Shown in pieces: positions 55,938-64,000 of a DNA stretch of 64,000 nt. Made by a program: the position numbers and the translations under genes. Every line of letters starts with the position of its first letter. Position 1 is the first letter of the stretch. The notes beneath the pieces were generated by a model. It was given only the letters and a program-made list of their open reading frames with translations. It made no database searches and was not told where the DNA came from. Source of the stretch: Theocolax elegans (taxonomy: Eukaryota > Arthropoda > Insecta > Hymenoptera > Cerocephalidae); contig CM047429.1 in assembly GCA_026168455.1 (NCBI GenBank), forward strand, positions 36,750,066 through 36,814,065. Reading direction: 5' to 3'.

Positions 55938-56478
55938 AGGATTGTATTTTCCGGACTACATCGTGACTTGGGAATCTACAGAGGCAAGTTTTATTGGTTA
56001 TTAATGCATTTATACAATTGTCCACATCTGCATCAAAGGCATTGAACAAGGTATTGCTTCATGAAGTTCAACTTAATAGGCATCAATCTACTCAGAAAAA
56101 TTCAAGGAATCTAAGTGTGGAAAATACGATTTTTTTCGATAAGTGACTCGTGTGCAACCATTGTTTTTAAATATACAAGTTAAGTTTTATTTCAGTGCCT
56201 TGTGTAATTACATCTCTCTCGAATTCTCGAAGTGCTTACAAGGTTTTGGCAAAGGTATCGTGTGTGTTTACGTTCGGGTATTAACTCTCATAGCGAGGAT
56301 CGCGCGACTTTGTTTACGCGTTGACTCTCGAACTCTCATCGCTCTCTCTCTCTTATTTTCGAACTTTATCGTCACGTAAAGCACGATAAAGTTTACAGTG
56401 AATTTTCTCAAACTCACTCAAGTCTTCACGCGTTTATTACGTGTCTCTCTCTTACTATTAGATAATCTCCGAGTTATC

Positions 56479-58356
56479 ATGTCGCTTCAAGAGCTCATCG
56501 AAGAGCAAACGAATTGCCTGATGGGCATTTCTCGAGCGTTTATCAATTTGAAAAAGAAAGGACAACCGACAACGGGTACCATCGAAGCTCGTCGAAATGC
56601 TATGCGCGCAAAGTGGGACGCTATCGTAACCCAACACAAGAAAATTCTCTCTATCAAAACAAAGGCAGATGACGGCTTAACTTATTTCAAGGACAATTTT
56701 TTCGAACATGCTGAGGAAACGTATTTAGACGAAGACGCTAAGTTTATCGACGCTGCCTTAACGTTGATTCCGCAACAACAATCGACATCATCAGTCGGTA
56801 ATGTAAGAACTGTTTCAACCGGCACTCCACGAAAATTGCCTGCTATTGAGCTTCCAACGTTCTCAGGAAAATACTGTGATTGGACATCGTTTAAAGATTT
56901 ATTTCAAGCTCTCATCGAAAATTGTAATAGTTTATCCGATGTAGAACGTTTGCATTATTTAAAGGCTAGCCTCACGGATGATGCGGCTAAAACCATCAAG
57001 AATATTTCCATCACAGCTGAAAATTATCGTCGTGCCTGGGATCGACTCGTCGCGCATTACGATAATAGAAAATCACTTGTTAATGCCGCTTTGACTTCCT
57101 TGTTTCAGATCAGCAATCTTACATCAGAAACTTCAAGTGAACTTAGACGTCTAAGAGATTCCGTCAATGAATCCAAGGAAACATTGGAAGCGCTTCAACG
57201 ACCGGTGCAGCACTGGGATGACATCTTGGTATTCATCGTGGTTCAACGCTTGGACTCCCGCACGCGCCGAGATTGGCAAACGTCTCAAAGTGAATCAACG
57301 AAACCTGCTAAGTATGGCAATCTAGATAAGTTTTTAAAACATCGTATCCAGACGCTCGAACTTGTCGAACCTTTCAAAAGGTCGATAACCACTGATCGTG
57401 CGTCGTCTCATAAGAAGTCATTCGGTTCTGCCTTCAAATCGTCAGATGCTAATTCTCGAATTACGGCACATGCTGCAACTCACAAAGAACAGCAATGTTC
57501 TTATTGCAAAGGAAATCATTTTATTGCCTCATGCAACTCTTTCCATTCGATTACTCTCGACAAACGCCGTTCATTTGTAAAGGATAATAACCTTTGTTTT
57601 AATTGTTTAGGCTCCCACCGAGTTAAGGACTGTCACAGCAAGAAAACCTGTAAGACATGTCAACATCGTCATCACTCGCTACTGCACATTACCTCGGAGT
57701 CAAATGAACCTCAATCAACTACACTGAAGGCGGAGTCTTCAAGCAAATCGGTGAACGTTCTCTCAACTTCAGTCTCTTCTCATGCAGTAAAGGCAACTTT
57801 ATCTAGACGGACGATTTTGCTTGCAACTGCGCGAGTTATAGGCTTTTCTAAACTTCAAAGGCAATGTGAAGTAAGAGCACTTATCGACCCGTGCTCAGAA
57901 GCATCTTTCATTTCTGAATCTCTCGCCCAACGGTTGAAATTGACTCGTCAAGCGGTTCTCGTGCCTGTTACTGGAGTCGGCGCTACTCGGTGTCAAACAG
58001 TTAAAACACAGGCAGCCGTATCAATTTCATCACATTTTGATACCTCTCAATCATGGAATTTCAAAGCTTTAATTTTATCTCGTCTTACAGACTACTCACC
58101 ATCTCCGTTCGTGTGGAAAACTTCAACCGAACTAACCGATGGCCTTATCATGGCGGACCCTCGACTAGAATTAATGGACTCGATAGAGATGATTATAGGC
58201 GCAGACGTTTACCCGAAATTAATTCTTGATGGTCTCAAGAAATGCACGGACGGAGATCTCATCGCTCAATCCACGCATTTAGGTTGGGTTCTCATCGGAG
58301 CAGTGCCTCAATACACTATTGAATCTCAAAGTCCTCGGTTGGTAACTAGTCACTAA
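56479..58356 (+). pseudogene. BEL/Pao gag and aspartic protease
   Basis: The first ATG in a good setting is 56479 (MSLQELIEEQ); the frame is open upstream to 56398 only from a non-ATG codon. Domains by residue: N-terminal coiled region (1-110), DUF1759-like gag core (about 120-260, LPTFSGKYCDW...), three Cys/His segments (CSYCKGNHFIASC near 340, CFNCLGSHRVKDC near 373, CKTCQHRHH near 391), then the A17-type protease near 469 with IDPCSEASFI where D-x-GS is usual. Frame ends at TAA 58354-58356 and the same phase continues in RT. Confidence 0.9.
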
Positions 58357-58386
58357 ATAGTAGTCGATCGAGATCTATCAGAAATC

Positions 58387-59766
58387 TTGGAACGCTTCTG
58401 GCAACAAGAAGTTGTCGTGCCTTCATCTCAAGCACTCACAGCAGACGAAGTTGAGTGCGAAAATCATTTTGTATCTACCCACGCTCGAACTTCTGAAGGA
58501 AGATATATACTTCGCTTGCCCTTCAGGCAAAATAAATCTCATCTAGGAGACTCGATATCAGCAGCTACCTCGATGCTACATCATATGGAACGTAGATTTG
58601 CTTCAAATACAGATCTACATAAACAATATCAGAGCTTTATGCAAGAATATGTTGCGCTTGACCACATGCGCGTAGTTAACGACTCAGACGACAAGTTACC
58701 TAGAAAGGAGAGCTTCTACCTGCCTCATCATGGTGTTTTCAGAGTCACAGGAGACAAGAAGAAACTAAGAGTCGTTTTCAATGGTTCTGTAAAACTCAAT
58801 CAAGGATTGACCGTCAACGACTGCCTTCATGTGGGTCCGAAACTGCAAACGGAGACTTTCGATATTTTGCTTCGTTGGAGGATGCATCGATTTGTCTTCT
58901 CAGCTGACATCGAAAAGATGTTTCGTCAAATTCTTATCCATCAAGAAGATCGACGGTATCAAAAAGTTCTTTGGCGTTCAACAGCTGATCAACCTATCAA
59001 GACGTTTTGCCTCTCGACCGTCACTTATGATCTTGCTAGCTCTTCATATCAGGCAATACGAACTTTACATCAGCTTGCTCAGGACGAATCTAATAAGTAT
59101 CCATCAGCTTCTCGAACTCTATTACGTAATAGTTACGTTGACGACATTTTAGCTGGAGGAGACACCCTCGAAGAAACCATATCTCTACAGAAAGAGTTAA
59201 CTGCTTTACTCAAGGCGGGCGGCTTTCCATTAAGCAAATGGACCGCCAATCACCCAAAGATACTATCGGCGCTGCCTTCTCATCATGTAGCTCCTTCTCT
59301 TCCACGTACTTGGCATCAAACAGAAGCTTTTCAAATGCTAAGCATTTCGTGGCAACCGATTGAAGACTGCTTTTCATTTTGCCTGACTAAGGAGCCAATC
59401 AAAACCGAAACAACGAAGCGGAGCACGCTCTCATTTGTCGGGCGTCTTTACGATCCAGTTGGGTGGATTACACCAATCACAGTCACCTTCAAGATTTTTA
59501 TGCAGAGTCTTTGGCACATCGGACTCAATTGGGACGACCCACTTCCAGGTGATTTACAGAATCGCTGGAATCAATGTTTAGAAAAATTGGATGATCTCAA
59601 TTTTTATCGAATTCCTCGTTGGACTGGGTTGACATCAACTCTAGCATTTACTGAACTTCATGGATTTGCAGATGCCTCTGAACGGGCTTACGGTGCAGTC
59701 GTTTATCTACGTACTGTAAACGTGTCAGATGAGGTGAGCTGTATCATTTTAACCTCAAAAACCTAA
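58387..59766 (+). pseudogene. BEL/Pao reverse transcriptase and start of RNase H
   Basis: Same phase as gag. Landmarks: FYLPHHGVFR, LRVVFNGSVK, VFSADIEKMFRQI (first D), a TYD block where TYG is usual, NSYVDDILAGG (YVDD at 59134-59145, intact), FPLSKWTAN, VGRLYDPVGWITP and ELHGFADASERAYGAVVY at the RNase H start. Ends with TAA at 59764-59766, in place of a sense codon of the SK-x-KVAPLK block. Confidence 0.9.
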
Positions 59767-59790
59767 GTTGCTCCACTTAAGCAAGTCTCG

Positions 59791-60300
59791 TTGCCTCGTT
59801 TGGAGCTTTCTGCCGCTCATTTACTGGCTAGACTTGTAAAACGGGCGCAATCTACAATCGAACTAGGTGAGGTTGCCTGTCACCTATGGTCAGACTCAAC
59901 GATCACTCTCTCATGGATCAGAGGTCATCCTACTCAATGGAAGACGTACGTCGCAAACAGAGTGTCCGAAATACAAACGACACTCCCTCAAGCTTACTGG
60001 CATCACATTGCTAGTAAGAAGAACCCAGCGGATCTTGCCTCTCGGGGCACATCAGCGCAAGAGTTGATCTCATCTACCTTATGGACAAATGGACCGGATT
60101 TTCTAACGTCATCTACAAATTCTTGGCCTCCAGATGTAAACTTTTCGGTGATCCAAGATTGCCCTGAAATACGTTCAACATCAAGTCTTAGCTCGAAGAT
60201 AATTCATCAAGAAAACGAGATCCTAGTAGATATCTCAACTCTAAAGCGGCTGTTACGTGTTACCGCTAGGTGTTTCGAGTTCATTCAGAAACTCAAATAG
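59791..60300 (+). pseudogene. BEL/Pao RNase H
   Basis: LPRLELSAAHLLARL (E strand), HLWSDSTITLSWIRG (D strand), then VANRVSEIQ and WHHIASKKNPADLASRG (final D). The order is typical of Pao RNase H. Frame ends with TAG at 60298-60300, again in the same phase as the next segment. Confidence 0.9.
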
Positions 60301-60315
60301 CAGGCTATACAAAAA

Positions 60316-61792
60316 ATGTCTCAAAACATTTCATCAAATGACGGCATAGTGGAGTTGACTCCGTGTATACTCCTCAATACCCTCAATTTTTGGATCCATC
60401 AAACTCAAGTTTTGTTTTTCAAGGAGGAATTGCGCTCATTGGCTCGTGGATCATCAATTCCAATCAAGAGCTCTGTTAGTCGCTTATCGCCATATCTCGA
60501 TGATGAAGTATTACTTCGAGTGGGAGGACGACTTCAACACTCCTTTTTACATCCGGATGAAAAGCATCCGATCATTCTGCCTTCGTCATCACACCTATCA
60601 CTTTTGATAGTTCGAGATGCTCATAACAAGACATTACACGGTGGAACACAGACCACCCTCAATTATATCAGGCAAAAATTTTGGATACCTTGTGGAAGAC
60701 AACTTGTCAAAAGGGTACTGTTCCAATGTTTGCCTTGTTGGCGTCATCGATCAATACCATCTACTCAAATTATGGCCAATTTACCTAAATCAAGAGTGCA
60801 ACCATCGAGACCATTCCTACATGCAGGAGTAGACTATGCAGGACCCATCAACGTGAAGTGTTCTCCAGGAAGAGGACAAAAATCATACAAGGGATATATC
60901 GCCGTATTTGTTTGTTTTACGACGCGTGCTGTCCACCTCGAAGCTGCTTCAGGTTACTCCACCAATGATTTTTTACATGTTTTTCGCAGATTTACCGCAC
61001 GTCGAGGCATTTGCGCGACTTTATCAAGTGATTGCGGTACCAACTTCATCGGTGCGGATCGAGAACTTCGCGGTCTTTTCGAGACAGCTAAACTTCAAAA
61101 TCAAGACATCGCTCGTCATCTGGCAAACGACGGAACTGAATGACGACTCAACCCCCCCTTCGGCTCCTCATTTTGGAGGATTGTGGGAAGCGGCGGTTAA
61201 ATCGGTAAAGTTTCACCTCAAACGAGTTACAGGTGAAGCTTTGTTAACGTTTGAAGAGATGAGCACCATGCTCTCTCAGATCGAGGCATGCCTTAATTCA
61301 AGGCCATTACAACCTCTCACGGACGACCCATCGGATCTCTCCGTCCTCACGCCAGCACATTTTCTTATCGGGGACACTCTTACCACCGTGCCTGAACCAT
61401 CAACTCTAGACATTGCAACTCCTCGTCTTTCTCGTTGGCAACTGCTTCGCCAAATGTATGAACATTTTTGGTCGAGATGGTCTACAGAATATCTTCAGGA
61501 ACTGCAGCAAAGACCAAAATGGCGAACCCAACAACGCAACGTCGAACCCGGAAAAATGTGTCTTATACGCACAAATCTCCTGCCTCCATGTAAATGGTCA
61601 CTTGCACGAATCATCGAGACATTACCAGGGAAGGACGGACTCGTGCGAGTTGTCAAACTCAAAACAGCAACATCAACGCTCATTAGACCGATATCGAAGA
61701 TTTGCATTCTGCCCTTTGATCAGGAAGATACTGATTCACCACGGACTGGTGAAAGCGGGCGGGATGTTCCAAAGCCTCAAATTTTAAATTAA
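60316..61792 (+). pseudogene. BEL/Pao integrase
   Basis: Finger: DAHNKTLHGG and QCLPCWRH (HHCC). Core: HAGVDYAGPI (first D), LSSDCGTNFI (second D), HFGGLWEAAVKS (E). At 61141-61143 a TGA replaces a tryptophan-type codon and a C7 run (about 61152-61158) shifts the frame, so the rest (61144-61792) continues in the next frame with CLNSRPL, LTPAHFLIGD and the C-terminal tail. The run may also be a sequencing error. Confidence 0.9.
61750..61764 (+). promoter_or_regulatory. BEL/Pao polypurine tract
   Basis: GTGAAAGCGGGCGGGA directly precedes the 3' LTR, as required for plus-strand priming. Confidence 0.8.
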
Positions 61793-62116
61793 ATTCGAGC
61801 AACAGCACATTTACTCATACAAATATACGACACTCGTTATTTCTTATATTGTTCACGCGCACACATACACAAACACAGTGTTTACGTTTAGGCAACGTTT
61901 CTACGCTCAGACTCGTACTCAACGCGGACGTAAACGCATGTACGACAGTCTAAGCGTGGATACACGATTCATGTACTTTCTAATATTTTTGTACAGTTAG
62001 TTATAAGTAAAGTTAAATGCGGGACAATTGTGGAGTTAATCATTTCTCAAAGCACCTATTGCACCTCTTTCTCCAACTTGCCTTTATTCTCGTACTTTTC
62101 CAAGACTTTTCGCAAC

Positions 62117-62117
<1 letters not shown>
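61765..62117 (+). repeat. BEL/Pao 3' LTR
   Basis: 353 bp, TGTTCC...GCAACA. Its 5' half overlaps the end of the integrase frame, which ends at 61792. Confidence 0.95.
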
Positions 62118-62164
<47 letters not shown>

Positions 62165-62365
62165 TTATATATATATATGTCATATATATGTCATATATAT
62201 ATATGTTATATATATATATGTTATATATATATGTTATATCTCTCTATAATATATAAATATTTCGCCGACGCCGCCGCCTCCGCCGTGTCTAAGAATTCGG
62301 AATTCAACATATATATATATGTTTTATATATATATATGTCATATATATAAGTGTGTGTGTGTGCG
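62118..62365. repeat. Remainder of the (GCC)n/AT array and GT tract
   Basis: AT microsatellite, a third LTR-end unit (62236-62309), TGTTTTATATATATA and GTGTGTGTGTGCGG. It ends where the R1-like LINE begins. Confidence 0.85.
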
Positions 62366-62545
62366 GGCGTGCGTGTTTTTTTTTTTTCCGAAGCGGTGGA
62401 GAAATGCTTAATGCACCATGACTGGAGCCATGCGAAACTCCCCGTGTGTGGGACTCTCCTACCGAAGGATGTCGATAGACATACCCACTAAAACTCCACC
62501 TCTTTTCTTACCTTTATTCTCCCGCGGGGAGAGGCAACGGCTACA

Positions 62546-62989
62546 CTAGCCCACTACCGCTGCCATCGCAACTCTTCTCTCCTCTTCTCTTCTGATGAGA
62601 CCCAGCCTGTCCACTACGGACGTACAGAGGGTCACTACCGCGTTCCATCCCTCCTGGGAGTCAAGCAGGCACGCCCCGATGCCCTCAGGGGTGAGGGGAC
62701 CGCTCCAAGTGACTTGAAACTGGTCCCGTTCCTCCCTGAAACGAAGACACCATAAGAGGACGTGTTCCACGTTTTCGTCCACCCCTGGACAAGCCGGGCA
62801 TTCTGCGCTGCCGTAGACCCCTATACGAAATAGGTAGCTACGGAAGCATCCGTGCCCGGTCAACACCTGGGTAAGCTGGAAACTGACGAAGCCGTGTTTC
62901 CTGCTCGCCCACTCCCGGATCCGCGGGATGATGCGGTAGGTCCAGCGGCCGTCCATGGCTGAGTCCCATCTACGGTCCGCAATGACCAT
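62546..62989 (-). pseudogene. LINE E C-terminal finger domain
   Basis: LTQVLTGHGCFRSYLFRIGV, then AECPACPGVDENVEHVLLWC gives a C-x2-C-x8-H-x4-C pattern typical of R1-clade C-termini, thought to aid nucleic-acid binding. A frameshift separates it from the RT (63192). 62388-62545 is the 3' untranslated part. Confidence 0.8.
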
Positions 62990-63191
62990 CGGTTGTGGCA
63001 GCGGTTCTCTTCTAGGCGTCGCCCATCCTCACGGTGTCTTTCAGCTCTCTCGGCTGCCAGGAGGTCGAAGAGGGCGGTCCCCGCGACCACCGAGAGCGCA
63101 ATGTCAGATACGGTTCGGTATGCCCGGGCCACCCTTAGCGCAGCTATCCTGCAGGCTCTCTGGCACGGAGTACCAAAGCTCTTGTGCCTGT

Positions 63192-63968
63192 TCAGGGCAT
63201 CAACCAAATAGGAGCTCCGTATAAAATTACGGAGCTCACCACCGAGGCAAGGAGAGACCTTCGCGGTTGCTGGGGTCCCCCGATGTTGGGCATGATGCCC
63301 GCCAGCGCACGGGCCACCTTTGCCGCCTTTGAGCCTGCGTTCGCGAGATGGTGTTTGAACGACAGCCGCACGTCTAATGTGACCCCTAAATACTTCAACG
63401 TTTTCACCGACCGTATCCGTTCTACACCTACCGTGAAGGTGGCGGTCCTCTCCTTTTTTGTGCGAGAGATGAGCACCGTCTCCGTGTTTTCCGCCGCCAG
63501 ACTAAGTCCGTGGTCTCTCAACCAAGTGGCGACCACTTCTATAGAGACGTCTCCGAGATATTCGATCTCTTCGACACTCTTTGCGACCACCACTAGCGCC
63601 ACGTCGTCCGCGAAAGCCACCATCGAGACACCCTCCGGAAGTTGCTGCCTAAGCAGGCCGTCATAGACAACTTTCTAGAGTAGGGGCCCAATGACCGAAC
63701 CCTGCGGCACGCCTCCCGTGATGTTGTGGGAGTGCACACCGTCGTCGGTGTCGTAGAGCAGAGTACGGTCAGTCAGGTAACTCGAGATGACCTTCCTGAG
63801 ATAGAGTGGCACTTGGAAGTGCTGCAGGGACAGCATGATGCCGTCCCATCTGGCAGAGTTGAAGGCATTCCGGATGTCCAAGGTGATGATGGCACATGTC
63901 CGCCTTGCACTCCGACCAGCATTGATGGCGTTTGTGGCTATACCAACAACTCTGCCTACAGCGTCCAT
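63192..63968 (-). pseudogene. LINE E reverse transcriptase, C-terminal half
   Basis: 63968-63675 reads CAIITLDIRNAFNSARWDGI and GGVPQGSVIGPLL, then one stop; 63623-63192 has VAFADDVALVVVAKSVEEIE (FADD intact) and KYLGVTLDVRLSFKHHL (thumb). The motifs parallel those of LINE C at 24-25 kb. N-terminal RT and endonuclease are missing. Confidence 0.85.
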
Positions 63969-64000
63969 AGTCGATCGACGGCGTGCGTGTTTTTTTTTTT

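Larger units (their letters stand above)
55561..62117 (+). mobile_element. Complete BEL/Pao LTR retrotransposon, recent insertion
   Basis: 6557 bp with two 353-bp LTRs, primer site, gag-pol and polypurine tract in canonical order. The LTRs differ at about four positions (about 1.1 percent by eye). Flanks are CAAC on the left and CAAT on the right, an imperfect 4-base duplication. Pol carries four in-frame stops and one frameshift in a C7 run. It sits inside the (GCC)n/AT array. Confidence 0.95.
62366..63989 (-). mobile_element. R1-clade LINE E, 5'-truncated, with TSD
   Basis: GGCGTGCGTG at 62366-62375 and 63980-63989 is a direct repeat. On the plus strand 12 T follow the left copy (poly-A tail of a minus-strand insertion), then the body 62388-63979. 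Both copies are followed by T runs, so the duplication may be longer. The target is the GT/GC-rich microsatellite end of the array. Confidence 0.85.

Noticed and set aside
1..64000. CRISPR arrays, bacterial operons, tRNA genes
   Set aside because: No regularly spaced repeats with unique spacers, no prokaryotic gene organisation and no cloverleaf with A/B boxes were seen by eye.

Overview
The window is repeat-dense animal DNA, most likely from an insect and probably a hymenopteran such as an ant. The basis is the mix seen: AT-rich spacers, split coding fragments, eukaryotic retroelements of several classes (BEL/Pao, Gypsy, Copia, R1-like, LOA-like, CR1/Jockey-like, Penelope-like), a 5S-rRNA-derived SINE, fold-back elements and long microsatellites. 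The ant/hymenopteran call is inference. No operons, bacterial genes, CRISPR arrays, tRNA genes or complete host genes are visible. Nearly all coding-like sequence belongs to transposable elements, most of it broken.

Layout. 0-1 kb: a broken gene of an uncharacterised multicopy arthropod family. 1.4-3.6 kb: a Gypsy element that kept gag and a scrap of integrase. 3.6-4.8 kb: a terminal-inverted-repeat element. 5.0-6.8 kb: a decayed Penelope-like element (PLE). 6.9-8.3 kb: tandem repeats and a microsatellite. 9.0-12.3 kb: a LOA-like LINE without its RT core. 12.75-15.25 kb: two copies of one PLE head to head as a giant palindrome. 15.3-16.4 kb: three phase-0, splice-bounded open segments, the best host-gene candidate. 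17.4-17.9 kb: a 5S-derived SINE with 17-bp target-site duplications (TSDs). 20.0-26.4 kb: three LINE copies, all on the minus strand. 27.1-31.5 kb: a nearly full-length CR1/Jockey-like LINE on the plus strand. 31.7-32.6 kb: a fold-back element. 34.3-37.8 kb: a rearranged Copia element on the minus strand, with tRNA-iMet-type primer site and one LTR. 37.8-39.0 kb: a solo LTR. 39.2-42.5 kb: a second Gypsy, minus strand, without RT core and RNase H. 42.6-44.4 kb: two inverted-repeat elements. 44.4-49.0 kb: mostly unassigned. 49.1 kb: a TA-flanked MITE. 49.4-52.8 kb: a third Gypsy pol. 52.8-54.9 kb: two LTRs. 55.56-62.12 kb: a complete young BEL/Pao element with 353-bp LTRs. 62.4-64.0 kb: a 5'-truncated R1-like LINE with a TSD.

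Functionally this looks like a nested transposon island: insertions sit inside older insertions and many autonomous elements have lost their catalytic centres while flanking domains survive. The BEL/Pao element is the best-preserved unit. I did not find a convincing new defence or biosynthetic system. The most unusual structures are the head-to-head PLE palindrome, a recurring PLE-linked hairpin with some hammerhead-like features, the repeated loss of catalytic cores, the phase-consistent host-like exon series, and a 134-bp (GCC)n/AT unit made from a Copia LTR end.
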